Below, piece by piece: positions 8,140 to 16,726 of a stretch of DNA of 48,209 bases. Below the pieces are notes generated by a model. That model saw nothing but the letters and a program-made list of their open reading frames with translations, made no database searches and was not told where the DNA came from. Positions within the stretch are counted from its first letter, which is position 1; each line of letters begins with the position of its first letter. The translations under genes were made by a program, and so were the position numbers. This stretch comes from an uncultured Bacteroidota bacterium (GTDB taxonomy: Bacteria; Bacteroidota; Bacteroidia; Bacteroidales; VadinHA17): positions 1 through 48,209 of the forward strand of contig CALMJY010000086.1 of the NCBI GenBank assembly GCA_937864815.1, written 5' to 3'.

Positions 8140-9789
8140 TCAATACCTGGCTACGATAGGCAATCGTCTTCCTGCTCCAAAGGCCTTGGAGGAAATTCTA
8201 AGGATAGGAGGTGCCTGATACCTCTTGTATTCATTGAAGTTGATCATCCTTATAACTTTTCTTACTGTATCAGCATCAGCACCGTCTTCAATAATCTGTT
8301 CCGGAGGTTTCTGCAATTCAATATACTGATACAGAATATTATCGAGAATCCTGTAGTCTGGAAGGGAATCTGAATCGAGCTGGTCTGGCCGCAGCTCTGC
8401 AGATGGAAGTTTAGTGATAATATTTTCAGGAATTATCTCTTCATTTCGGTTAATATGTTCAGCAAGTCTGTAAATATCAGTTTTATAGACATCGCCTATT
8501 ACAGACAAGCCTCCTGCCATATCACCATAGAGAGTACCATACCCCACAGCAGCTTCGCTTTTATTGGAAGTGTTCAGCAGTATGTTTCCGAATTTGTTTG
8601 ATACGGCCATCAGGAGTACAGCCCTTACTCTTGCCTGGATATTCTCCTCAGTGACATCTCTCTCCCTTCCGGCAAACAAAGGAGCAAGATCCTCCTCGAA
8701 AGCAGAAAATGGTTTTTCAATACTTATTACATCATACCTTGTATTTAACCTGCTGGCAAGTTCAACAGCATCTTTTACAGAATGTTCCGAAGAGTAGCGT
8801 GAAGGCATGAGTAATGATCTTACATTTTCATTACCAAGTGCTTCGGCAGCCAGACACAGGCATACAGCCGAGTCGATACCACCTGAAAGGCCCAGTATTG
8901 CACTTTTGAGTCCGGATTTTCTGAAATAGTCACGAATGCCTAGTACCAGACCTTTGTGAATAAGCTCAACAGGATCTGTTTTCTTATTTGAGGTTGCGGG
9001 TTCCGAAGAAAGTTTTTCGGTATCGAATGTAAATACAGCTTCCTCAAAGTAAGGGAGCTTATGATATATGTTTCCCTTTGAGTCAACTATTACAGAGGCT
9101 CCGTCGAACAAAAGCTCGGTGCTGGCTCCTGTCTGATTTACAGATATCACAGGCAACGCATATTTTTTTGCTTTTCCCCTGAAAATGTTTTCCCTCGATT
9201 CTGTTTTTGTATATGAGAATGGAGAAGCAGCAATATTTATTACAATATCAGGTTTTTGTGCATTGAGCTCTTCCATCGGGGATACAGTATACAGCCGTGT
9301 CTTCTCGAATTTATTATCGAACAGTTGTTCATCCCACAGGTCTTCACAGATTGTAATGGCCAGCTTTTTGCCATTGAGAGTGAAGATATTGAAGTTCCTT
9401 TCGGGTTCAAAGTACCGGTATTCGTCAAAAATATCATAAGTAGGCAGCAAGGCCTTGTTTGCCGAGAAAATAACTTTCCCTTCCGAAAGTACCAGTGCGG
9501 AATTGAACAGTTTTTTACCTTCAGGATTTTTGTTTATGACGGGAGAACCCACAATAGCTGTTATACCACGGCACTCAATTGCTATTTCATTTACTGTCCG
9601 GCTGCATCTCTCAATAAAATCATACCTGTCGAGCAGATCAAGAGGAGGATAGCCCGATATACTTAGTTCGGAGAATACTATAAGTTCGGCACCCTCTGCT
9701 TTTGCTTTATGAATTGATGAACAGATAAGTGACTTATTATACTCAAAATTGCCTATATGATAGTTCAGCTGTGCAATAGAAATTTTCAT
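8140..9789 (-). CDS. nadE: Glutamine-dependent NAD+ synthetase
   Basis: NadE makes NAD+ from deamido-NAD+ with ATP, using ammonia released from glutamine. The 549-residue protein has both domains. The N-terminal nitrilase-type glutaminase keeps the Glu-Lys-Cys triad: E41 (FSELSISGYPP), K112 (NKALLPTYD) and C148 (ITICEDLWD). The C-terminal synthetase has the PP-loop LSGGIDSAVC at about residues 300-309 and the NKSEAAVGYGTLYGDMAGG segment. The catalytic residues seem intact, so it should work with glutamine as nitrogen donor. It starts 6 bp after the upstream barrel gene and precedes the Crp/Fnr gene on the same strand, so the three may form one operon. Confidence 0.96.
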   Translation of the reverse strand: MKISIAQLNYHIGNFEYNKSLICSSIHKAKAEGAELIVFSELSISGYPPLDLLDRYDFIERCSRTVNEIAIECRGITAIVGSPVINKNPEGKKLFNSALVLSEGKVIFSANKALLPTYDIFDEYRYFEPERNFNIFTLNGKKLAITICEDLWDEQLFDNKFEKTRLYTVSPMEELNAQKPDIVINIAASPFSYTKTESRENIFRGKAKKYALPVISVNQTGASTELLFDGASVIVDSKGNIYHKLPYFEEAVFTFDTEKLSSEPATSNKKTDPVELIHKGLVLGIRDYFRKSGLKSAILGLSGGIDSAVCLCLAAEALGNENVRSLLMPSRYSSEHSVKDAVELASRLNTRYDVISIEKPFSAFEEDLAPLFAGRERDVTEENIQARVRAVLLMAVSNKFGNILLNTSNKSEAAVGYGTLYGDMAGGLSVIGDVYKTDIYRLAEHINRNEEIIPENIITKLPSAELRPDQLDSDSLPDYRILDNILYQYIELQKPPEQIIEDGADADTVRKVIRMINFNEYKRYQAPPILRISSKAFGAGRRLPIVARY

Positions 9790-9795
9790 CGGACT

Positions 9796-10494
9796 TTAAA
9801 AATTAATCCCTAACCTGATACCAAGCATTTTATGAAGTATTTTATCAAGAGGCTGACCAGCAGTGTCCTCGGTAATGTCAATAAAATTACTTTCGAAATT
9901 GAGTCCAAGAACTATTGCTGTTGTACCTCCAAGGGAGTATTCGATTCCTGCCGTTACATGATATCCCATGTTAAAATCCTTGAGCTCCGCAGAGGCGTTT
10001 TCCTTCTCAATACCCATTTCCGGAATCTCTGCTTTTCCTCCCAGGACAAACTTGGGATCAAGGCCGAGATCGGTAAAGAATGTAATATATCCTATCTGGT
10101 TCGACTGAAGTTTAAGTCCTATAGGAATTGACAGGTATTTTATATTATAAATGACCTCATTCCCCGGCAGAATTGTTGTCGGATTATTCAGTAACATTGT
10201 AATAGTATCATTATATGAAAGCTTGCCACCTGCAGTTATGAGGTTCAAACCTGTTGAAAAAGCATAGTTTTCTGTGAAATACCTGTTGAAGGTTAGTCCG
10301 AAATTCAGGCAGGGTCTGGTTCCTTTGTTTATTACATCCTTGTTGTCGGATGTGAACCATCCTGCAAGTGGATCTGCATGAATACCAAAACTGATTCTCT
10401 TCTGGGCACAGGTTTTTTCTGTGGTAATGATGAGGAGAAAAAAGAATAGTATGCACGCCAGGATCCTTTGTGCTGTAGTTTTTGAGATTTTCAT
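9796..10494 (-). CDS. Outer-membrane beta-barrel protein (PorT-like)
   Basis: This 232-residue protein has a signal peptide (ILACILFFFLLIITTEKTCAQ, cut near residue 30) followed by alternating hydrophobic strands separated by short turns (FGLTFNRYFTENYAFSTGLNL; GYHVTAGIEYSLGGTTAIVLGLNF) and a C-terminal strand MLGIRLGINF ending in Phe. This is the pattern of a small eight-stranded barrel of the PorT/OmpA-like type common in Bacteroidota. A ligand or enzymatic role cannot be read from the sequence. It is the first gene of the unit that continues into nadE only 6 bp later; the linkage does not by itself point to a shared function. Confidence 0.7.
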   Translation of the reverse strand: MKISKTTAQRILACILFFFLLIITTEKTCAQKRISFGIHADPLAGWFTSDNKDVINKGTRPCLNFGLTFNRYFTENYAFSTGLNLITAGGKLSYNDTITMLLNNPTTILPGNEVIYNIKYLSIPIGLKLQSNQIGYITFFTDLGLDPKFVLGGKAEIPEMGIEKENASAELKDFNMGYHVTAGIEYSLGGTTAIVLGLNFESNFIDITEDTAGQPLDKILHKMLGIRLGINF

Positions 10495-10546
10495 TCTGCA
10501 GTGATTTATTCTTCTGAACTTTGATGCAAACTTGAAGTAAAAGTAA

Positions 10547-10554
10547 CAAATTTA
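10547..10554 (-). promoter_or_regulatory. Candidate -7 element for the barrel-nadE unit
   Basis: Minus strand 10554-10547 reads TAAATTTG, matching TAnnTTTG, about 53 bp before the barrel gene start. No good -33 TTTG is seen at the usual distance, so this is weak. Confidence 0.3.
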
Positions 10555-10580
10555 TACGGAAGTTATTGCAGGACGATTCT

Positions 10581-10613
10581 TTTGAGATACTAATTAAAAA
10601 GTGATTATTTTTG
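10581..10613 (+). promoter_or_regulatory. Promoter of the gldB-like gene
   Basis: TTTG at 10581-10584 and TATTTTTG at 10606-10613 are separated by 21 bp. This is a good match to the Bacteroidota promoter (-33 TTTG, -7 TAnnTTTG). The inferred transcript start near 10620 supports the ATG at 10635 over the upstream in-frame TTG at 10611. Confidence 0.5.
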
Positions 10614-10634
10614 ACATTCTTATCATACCGGAAT

Positions 10635-11657
10635 ATGGGCAGAAATTTTATAACAGTATTATTTGTTTTTATTTATCTTATATTTTTAATATCTTGCAAA
10701 TCAAGCCATTATGATGTTGATATTTCGGATATTGATTCTGACATAAGGATAAAACGGCTTGAAATGGACATGTTTTCCATAAATCCCGGTGACATTCCTG
10801 CTGGAGTACCCGGACTTAAGGAGAAATATGGAAATTTTCTGCAGCTTTTCAGTTATGTCATTAATACGGGTAATGTTAATGACAGCTCATTCAGTGATTT
10901 ACTTGTTAGATTTTGCACAGACAGGCTAAACAATGAAGTATATGATTCAGTAATAAAGACCTTTCGTGATCTTTCAGAAACAGAAGAATTGATTAACAAA
11001 GCATTCAGGCACTATAAGTATTACTTTCCGGGAAAGAGCATCCCTTCGGTATACACTTGTATTTCAGGTTTCAATAACAGTATTATCACCGGCGATTCGG
11101 TGCTGGGAATAGGGATTGACCGCTATCTTGGTGCAGACTGTGAATACTATCCCAGACTGGGCATATACAAATATTTGTCTGACAGGATGACCCCTGCGAA
11201 TATTATTCCCGACTGTATTTATGGATGGGCTGCTTCGGAGTGGGATTATGTGCTTATCGGTTATGAAGCTGATAATGTACTTGCCGGCATGATTCATGAA
11301 GGCAAGCTGAAGTATTATCAGAAATGCATGCTGCCTGATGTGCCTGAGGATATTTTATTCGGATTCACATCTGACCAGATGAAATTCTGCAGAAATAATG
11401 AAGACCAGATGTGGCAGTATCTTCTTGAGCATGATCTGCTTTTTAAGACTGATCAGCTGATTATCAGAAAACTCACCGGTGAAGCACCTTTTACGACCTA
11501 TTTTACAAATGAATCCCCTGGCAGGGCATCGGTCTGGATAGGATTCAGAATCGTGGAATCATATATGATGAAAAATCCCGGTGTCACCCTCGAAAAGTTA
11601 ATGAAGGAAACCAATTTGCAGTCAATACTTGAAAACGCAAGATATTCACCTAAATAA
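10635..11657 (+). CDS. gldB: GldB-family lipoprotein
   Basis: The 340-residue product starts with a lipoprotein signal (FVFIYLIFLISCKSS, lipidated Cys about residue 19). The body has features I recognise from GldB: an early DIRIKRLEMDMFSI segment, MIHEGKLKYYQKCMLPDVPED, GFTSDQMKFCRNNEDQMWQYLLEHDLLF, and the C-terminal PFTTYFTNESPGRASVWIGFRIVESYM. GldB is an envelope lipoprotein needed for gliding in Flavobacterium, but relatives occur in non-gliding Bacteroidota, and no other gld genes are seen here, so motility must not be inferred. An upstream TTG could add eight residues, but the promoter overlaps it. Transcription should end at the hairpin just after the stop. Confidence 0.75.
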   Translation: MGRNFITVLFVFIYLIFLISCKSSHYDVDISDIDSDIRIKRLEMDMFSINPGDIPAGVPGLKEKYGNFLQLFSYVINTGNVNDSSFSDLLVRFCTDRLNNEVYDSVIKTFRDLSETEELINKAFRHYKYYFPGKSIPSVYTCISGFNNSIITGDSVLGIGIDRYLGADCEYYPRLGIYKYLSDRMTPANIIPDCIYGWAASEWDYVLIGYEADNVLAGMIHEGKLKYYQKCMLPDVPEDILFGFTSDQMKFCRNNEDQMWQYLLEHDLLFKTDQLIIRKLTGEAPFTTYFTNESPGRASVWIGFRIVESYMMKNPGVTLEKLMKETNLQSILENARYSPK

Positions 11658-11684
11658 AAAGGGGCTCTGAGGCCCCTTTTCTTA
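11656..11684. terminator. Bidirectional intrinsic terminator
   Basis: AAAAAGGGGC-TCTGA-GGCCCCTTTT forms a GC-rich stem with A-tract before and T-tract after. It lies between the convergent gldB-like and ferredoxin genes and can serve both. Confidence 0.85.
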
Positions 11685-11702
11685 TTCTTTGTTGGAGGAG
11701 TG

Positions 11703-11870
11703 CTATACCGGATGAATAGCCTCTACTGGGCATACATCAGCACATGCACCACAATCAGTACATACATCCGGATCTATTTTATAGATATCACCCTCAGATA
11801 TTGCTTCAACAGGACATTCATCAATGCATGTTCCGCAAGCAGTACAGTCATCATTAATTTTGTAAGCCAT
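11703..11870 (-). CDS. 2[4Fe-4S] ferredoxin
   Basis: This short gene encodes 55 residues (MAYKINDDCTACGTCIDECP at the start, ending AIHPV). It has two classical cluster motifs: CTACGTCIDECP and CTDCGACADVCP, each CxxCxxCxxxCP. Each cluster takes three Cys from one motif and the last from the other, as in clostridial-type ferredoxins. It should carry low-potential electrons in the cytoplasm, for example to or from pyruvate:ferredoxin oxidoreductase or hydrogenase, and so points to anaerobic or fermentative metabolism. The length is that of the classical family, and the gene is monocistronic between a terminator and its own -7-like element. Very confident in identity; the redox partner is unknown. 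Confidence 0.96.
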   Translation of the reverse strand: MAYKINDDCTACGTCIDECPVEAISEGDIYKIDPDVCTDCGACADVCPVEAIHPV

Positions 11871-11905
11871 TTTTATAATTTTTGATTATTAATTACAATA
11901 ATTGA

Positions 11906-11913
11906 CAAAATTA
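11906..11913 (-). promoter_or_regulatory. Candidate -7 element of the ferredoxin gene
   Basis: Minus strand 11913-11906 reads TAATTTTG, matching TAnnTTTG, with a T-rich stretch upstream and about 30 bp of leader before the ATG. Confidence 0.4.
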
Positions 11914-11953
11914 TCTTATTTTTTTAAAAAGAAAAAAAAACCTGATAATTATA

Positions 11954-13153
11954 TCATTCCGAGAGAAAATTTAATACCAGCCAGCTCATGTTGGCGACTC
12001 CTGTTCTGAGTCCTTCTTCATCAATGTCAAAATCAGGAGTATGCAGCTTCCTTAATTCCCCGTCAGATGTGGTTTTTCCCATTCCGGTCCTGAAATAGAG
12101 TGTCGGGGCAACTGATGAGTAAAATGAGAAATCATCGGAACTCATCCTGGTTTCAAACATTTTTACGTTTTCCTTTCCTAGCAACTCCTCCGAAAGTCTT
12201 ACTGCTTTATCTGTAAGGTATTCATTATTAATAAGTACAGGATATCCTTCTTCTATCCTTACCTCAATCCTTATACCATATTCAGAAGCTGTTTCCGCAG
12301 CAATATTTTTAAGTGAGGTTAATCCTTCAACCCTCCAGTTTTCATCAAATGTCCTGAAGGTACCTGCAATTTCAACTGTCTCAGGAATAACATTGGTAGC
12401 TCCGTAGCCGGTTATTTTCCCAATTCCAAGAACTGTGGGAATACCCCTGGCTGCAATCATTTCAGCCATTTTTTCCCGTAGCCTTACAACCAGCTTTGAG
12501 GCAATATATATCTGATCGGTGGTAAGGCCGGGAAGTGCAGCATGGCCTCCTTTGCCTGAGACTGTGATATAAATTTCATCGCATGATGCCATATAGCTAC
12601 CTGATCTGTAGCCTGTTTTTCCGCTTCCCAGCTCAGGCAGGTTATGGGTTGCAATTATTATATCAGGTTTTGGATTATTAAGTTCTCCCGATTCAATCAT
12701 AAGTTTGGCACCGCCCGGCGATTTCTCCTCTCCGGGCTGGAAAATCAATAACAGTGTTCCTCCAAACAGGCTGTTTATTGATTTCAGAAGTAGTGCGGTG
12801 CCCATGAGGATAGCCATGTGGGCATCATGTCCGCAGGCATGCATTTTACCTGGATGTAGACTTGTATAATCTGTATTATTCCTTTCCATGACCGGCAGTG
12901 CATCCATTTCTGCTCTTACGGCCACGACTTTTTTACCATTACCTTTACCTTTTATTTCTGCTATGAGTCCTGTCCCGGCAATTTTATCCCTGAATGGTAT
13001 ATTATTTTCACTCAGCCATTTACTTATGAAAGCAGATGTTTCAGTCTCTTCATATGAGAGTTCGGGATACCTGTGAAAATGTCTTCGAAGACTGATTACC
13101 TCTTTATGCAGATCATCCGCTTTGGAGAGTATGATTTCCTTTATTCCCGGCAT
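11954..13153 (-). CDS. M20 family amidohydrolase (N-acyl amino acid / hippurate hydrolase type)
   Basis: This 399-residue cytoplasmic enzyme begins with the family segment LHKEVISLRRHFHRYPELSYEETETSAFI. It keeps the metal-binding motif HACGHDAH at about residue 104, the catalytic pair GEEKSPGGAKLMIESG, and the dimerisation-domain motif SGKGGHAALP. The C-terminal MSSDDFSFYSSVAPTLYFRTG provides the remaining metal ligand region. Family members remove acyl groups from amino acids (N-acetyl, hippurate, IAA conjugates) or cleave small amides; the exact substrate cannot be told from sequence. There is no signal peptide. It lies 18 bp after the large fusion gene on the same strand and is probably co-transcribed. 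Confident in the family. Confidence 0.92.
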   Translation of the reverse strand: MPGIKEIILSKADDLHKEVISLRRHFHRYPELSYEETETSAFISKWLSENNIPFRDKIAGTGLIAEIKGKGNGKKVVAVRAEMDALPVMERNNTDYTSLHPGKMHACGHDAHMAILMGTALLLKSINSLFGGTLLLIFQPGEEKSPGGAKLMIESGELNNPKPDIIIATHNLPELGSGKTGYRSGSYMASCDEIYITVSGKGGHAALPGLTTDQIYIASKLVVRLREKMAEMIAARGIPTVLGIGKITGYGATNVIPETVEIAGTFRTFDENWRVEGLTSLKNIAAETASEYGIRIEVRIEEGYPVLINNEYLTDKAVRLSEELLGKENVKMFETRMSSDDFSFYSSVAPTLYFRTGMGKTTSDGELRKLHTPDFDIDEEGLRTGVANMSWLVLNFLSE

Positions 13154-13171
13154 TTATCCTGGGTGAATATG

Positions 13172-16100
13172 TTAGAAGTCGAGACTGAACGAAAGATAGA
13201 ATATTCTTGGAAGGACATAATTGTTCTCTATACCCCAGGCCCAGTCAGCTCTCACAAAATAGCCCATTATCTGAGCCCTGGCACCGGCTCCGAAGCCTGC
13301 AACAACGGGTGAACGGTTTGAATCGAGTGTAACTTTGACAGGTCCGTTGGTAATTACATCCCGGTCATAGCCATTGTCGCTATCCCAGGGAGATATCCCT
13401 GTCCATGCCGATCCAATGTCCCCGAATCCAACTACCTGTATACTGTTCAGGAAATTGGAACGAAGAGGATGACCTACAAGGTATCTTACTACAGGCCATC
13501 TGATTTCACTGTTTATAAGGGCAAAGTTATTTCCGTTACGTACATTCTGCCTGAATCCTCTCATATTTGTGGCCAGTGCCTGAAAACTGTAATTCTGTCC
13601 GGGTGTGACAGGTGTGGCATTGTTAAACATCGGAGTATTATTAAACAGGTAACCCATCCAGTTGTCAACACCTCCAAGGTAATATAACAGTTTCGTAGGT
13701 CCGAATGATGAACTGGCAGCAAACCTGTTTGCCCAGATTAACTCTCTGTGTATGCGGGTGTACTTCCTGAAATCTATACCAAGAACCACCATATCGGATT
13801 TTCCCCTGTTGAGCTGCTTATGATATTCAGCAAATACTTTGGTCCTGGTACCATAGTAAATATTTATGGCTCTTTTCCTTGTATTGTCATAGATGGCTTC
13901 ACCTTTAAGACTGCCCCAGTGCTGGTAGATGTTCTCATAACTGAGTGTAACAACATCTGTTGACATGAAGACATGCCTGTCATTTCTGTAGGCAATGGTT
14001 CCTTTCAGGGCCAGGACAGGAGTGATTGGCTTGGAATAAGAAAGATAAAGGTTATGTGAATGCGTCTTAAAGAGAGAAGTATCATTATAACTGAAAAAAG
14101 CCTGCCTGTGGAAAATAAGCTGTTTATCAAACTTGCCCTTGAGATTTTCAACACTGAGCAGGTATTCGTTGCTGTCAAAATCACCAGCGAGTCTGAATCC
14201 TCCAGTAACCCTGTAATTTTCAAAGAGATCAACAGTTCCAAACCTTGTAAGAATGTTGAATCCGGGGTTATAGTACGGGGCACCTCCGCTGTAGACCTGG
14301 TAAGAGTTATTCAGGAAGCTGAAGTCGATCTGTCCCACGATATAGTTGTTATAGAAAGAGGTCTCATAGATCCTTATCAATGGGAATTCGAGTTCTGCAG
14401 TATCCAGATCGATATCCATATAGTCTTTTCTCCAGAGCTGCTCATAATAGTTTTCTTTCTCTTTCTCAAAAATGTAATGGGCTATGTTAATCGGTTCATT
14501 CTGCTCATAATACTCATAGATAGGTTTTGTAAGTGTATCTCTTCTCTTTCTGTCCTCAATAATCAGACGCTGCCTTAGTTGCTCTATGCTGTCAGCTTTA
14601 TGGAGAAGAGTGGTTTTCTCGTTTCTGTATTGTGTTTTGAGGATTTCGCTTTCCGGTACTTTGGTCTGGTCACTGAAATTACCCTTCCGGAGCTTGAAGT
14701 TTCTCTTATTAAAAAGAACCTCACTGAAAACACCCGGTCCGTTGGCTACTGACTGGTTCAGAATATTACGGTCATAATTGGACACAGGAACAGACTCTAT
14801 ATAAAACCTGTAGTGAGTTGTGGTATCAATATAACTTATAGTACTGTCGAAGTTAGCCACATAACGGTTGAAGATTCCATTCTGATCGCCAAGGTAGGTT
14901 AACTTATTCTTCGAAATACCAACTGGCTGAAACCTGTCAGTGTACTTCCCTTCAGAAAGCCTCACCAGATAATTGTTCCTTTTGTTCAGATTATAGGTGA
15001 AGAGATCAAATGTGGTAGCGAGGTCTTCAAAAGGACTCCCTGTATTGGTTAAAGTATCTGATATGCGGTTTGATGAAAAGATTATCTCACCCGGCGAGTC
15101 TTTCAGGAAAGACGGGTGAAGATCGTCAGCAATATCCCTCGTAATCTGTTCATTGGTCCCTGATGCGATTGTGTGAATATAGAGGTCGGTATTGCCATCC
15201 TTTACAGCCGACATTACGAGTCTGGTTCCCTCGGGTGAATATGAGAAATCGAGAATCTTGTCAAAATACAGAAGGTTCCTTGTTTCCAGCTTTTTTTCAT
15301 TTAACCTGTAAAAATACATCAGCAGGTCGGCCTTCTCCTCATTAATAAATGTAAGAATTCTACCGTTGGGATGCCAGGCCATCACCGGGTACGTATCGTC
15401 GGTAAACTGCTCAAATTTAGGTTCCTTCCTGAAAATAATCTTCTGCTTTCCTGTAGCATTGTCATAAAGCCATATTCGTTTCCTTCCCCAGTCATTTGTT
15501 ATATAGGCTATATATTCCCCTCCAGGACTTACCTTCACCTGCTGGAAAATCTGCTCTTTTCTTGATTTCCTTATCAGGTTCCCATCTTCACCCGGATTAC
15601 CTTTATCTCCGGAATACATATCCAGGTAATATTTTTTCCATTCAATGAGCAGTTCTTTAAGGTCTTTCCCGATAACATACTGAAAACCATCGTCAATGTT
15701 TTTATAAATCTTTGTCAGATACAGAATATTTGGAATCAGGGCATCGCCATATTCATTTCCGATGAATCTCCAGAATGACATACCGGCATCAATGGCGTCA
15801 TCATATTCCAGATGATTGATGTTCCTGTATTTGCCAGATTTAAGGCCATCCTTTATCCTGTTTTCTGCTTCGTAATCCCAGTTATGCGATGAGTATTTTA
15901 TAAGTCCCTTTATATACCAGTCAGGCATATTAATTACCTGCGAACTTGAAACCCTGTCCCTGGTTTCAGCATTATAAAGCATCTCGTTTATTATAACTTC
16001 AGCTATTGAAGCAGCAATCTGGTTCTGATAGGCGACATGATCGTTTTCATAATAGAGCATGACCTTATTCTTGATGATTCTGCTGAAACCCCCAATATTG

Positions 16101-16447
16101 TAAGACTCCTCATCAAATGTTACAAGACCAATATTTGTTTGTTTATATTCTGCACTCTTGTTGTAGATGATGAAAATCATTCTCTTCTCAAGTGAATAAT
16201 CAAAATAATCCTCAATCTCCTTCAGTTTTTTTGTGGCATAATCTGCAGTGAACTGTGCCAGGTCGCGACCAAATTCATTGAAGTAACAGTCGAAATAATC
16301 AAATCTGTAAAACTGCCAGTAGTAATCGTAATACTGTACTTTGTTCTTGCCAAAAGTCATCTGATGACCATTATAGAATTGCCCCCTTGCATTGACATAA
16401 AGCAAGCACGCCACGATCACAATTGTCAGTTTTCTGAGGTTAGCCAT
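13172..16447 (-). CDS. Pseudopeptidase / TolB-like beta-propeller / Omp85-like barrel fusion
   Basis: This is a 1091-residue exported protein with a signal peptide (LTIVIVACLLYVNARGQ). Residues about 60-270 resemble the gluzincin-like peptidase-MA fold that often precedes TolB propellers, but the zinc motif is missing: the HExxH position reads IAEVIINEML (148-157), and the usual PxWFxEG segment reads MPDWYIKGL (174-182) with Lys for Glu. Residues about 290-540 hold WD40/PD40-type blades (GEYIAYITNDWGRKRIWLYD). The last part, about 700-1091, reads as an outer-membrane barrel with Omp85/BamA marks: YYLGGVDNWMGY, MRGFRQ at about 962, ALINSEIRWPVV, VGFGDIGSAW and final YLSFSLDF. I infer a surface or periplasmic module tied to a barrel; the function is unknown. 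A -7-like element lies upstream. Confidence 0.75.
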   Translation of the reverse strand: MANLRKLTIVIVACLLYVNARGQFYNGHQMTFGKNKVQYYDYYWQFYRFDYFDCYFNEFGRDLAQFTADYATKKLKEIEDYFDYSLEKRMIFIIYNKSAEYKQTNIGLVTFDEESYNIGGFSRIIKNKVMLYYENDHVAYQNQIAASIAEVIINEMLYNAETRDRVSSSQVINMPDWYIKGLIKYSSHNWDYEAENRIKDGLKSGKYRNINHLEYDDAIDAGMSFWRFIGNEYGDALIPNILYLTKIYKNIDDGFQYVIGKDLKELLIEWKKYYLDMYSGDKGNPGEDGNLIRKSRKEQIFQQVKVSPGGEYIAYITNDWGRKRIWLYDNATGKQKIIFRKEPKFEQFTDDTYPVMAWHPNGRILTFINEEKADLLMYFYRLNEKKLETRNLLYFDKILDFSYSPEGTRLVMSAVKDGNTDLYIHTIASGTNEQITRDIADDLHPSFLKDSPGEIIFSSNRISDTLTNTGSPFEDLATTFDLFTYNLNKRNNYLVRLSEGKYTDRFQPVGISKNKLTYLGDQNGIFNRYVANFDSTISYIDTTTHYRFYIESVPVSNYDRNILNQSVANGPGVFSEVLFNKRNFKLRKGNFSDQTKVPESEILKTQYRNEKTTLLHKADSIEQLRQRLIIEDRKRRDTLTKPIYEYYEQNEPINIAHYIFEKEKENYYEQLWRKDYMDIDLDTAELEFPLIRIYETSFYNNYIVGQIDFSFLNNSYQVYSGGAPYYNPGFNILTRFGTVDLFENYRVTGGFRLAGDFDSNEYLLSVENLKGKFDKQLIFHRQAFFSYNDTSLFKTHSHNLYLSYSKPITPVLALKGTIAYRNDRHVFMSTDVVTLSYENIYQHWGSLKGEAIYDNTRKRAINIYYGTRTKVFAEYHKQLNRGKSDMVVLGIDFRKYTRIHRELIWANRFAASSSFGPTKLLYYLGGVDNWMGYLFNNTPMFNNATPVTPGQNYSFQALATNMRGFRQNVRNGNNFALINSEIRWPVVRYLVGHPLRSNFLNSIQVVGFGDIGSAWTGISPWDSDNGYDRDVITNGPVKVTLDSNRSPVVAGFGAGARAQIMGYFVRADWAWGIENNYVLPRIFYLSFSLDF

Positions 16448-16517
16448 ATGCAGGTTTCTTATCAGATCCGGATCATTTCAGCATCAAATTTTGTTCCAAA
16501 AGAACCGGTCCGGTCAG

Positions 16518-16525
16518 CAAAACTA
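16518..16525 (-). promoter_or_regulatory. Candidate -7 element of the propeller-Omp85 fusion gene
   Basis: Minus strand 16525-16518 reads TAGTTTTG, matching TAnnTTTG, about 70 bp before the start codon. The -33 match is weak. Confidence 0.35.
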
Positions 16526-16682
16526 ATGATTATCTAATTCTAAACAGAATAAATTGATCAAAGTTTATTTTTTTGATGATTTTCCTTGATTTTTTTTGTT
16601 TCGGCCTGTTTTTTGATAATCTGTAATGCAACTATTATGGCAAAGAATTTGTTTATTAATAACATCAGACGTATAAAATTTG

Positions 16683-16690
16683 TAATTTTG
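16683..16690 (+). promoter_or_regulatory. Candidate -7 element of the DUF1573-meaB unit
   Basis: TAATTTTG at 16683-16690 matches TAnnTTTG and lies 36 bp before the preferred ATG at 16727. It argues against the upstream in-frame ATG at 16586. Confidence 0.4.
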
Positions 16691-16726
16691 CACAACTTTA
16701 TCAGGAAAATAAAATATAGTAAGTAT

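Noticed and set aside
10635-11657. Gliding motility or type IX secretion system because of the gldB-like gene.
   Set aside because: No other gld, spr or por secretion genes are nearby, and GldB relatives exist in non-gliding Bacteroidota.
14060-14578. A 172-residue plus-strand open frame opposite the propeller-Omp85 fusion gene.
   Set aside because: It is antisense to a well-supported gene, has no recognisable domain, and reflects the low stop frequency opposite that gene.
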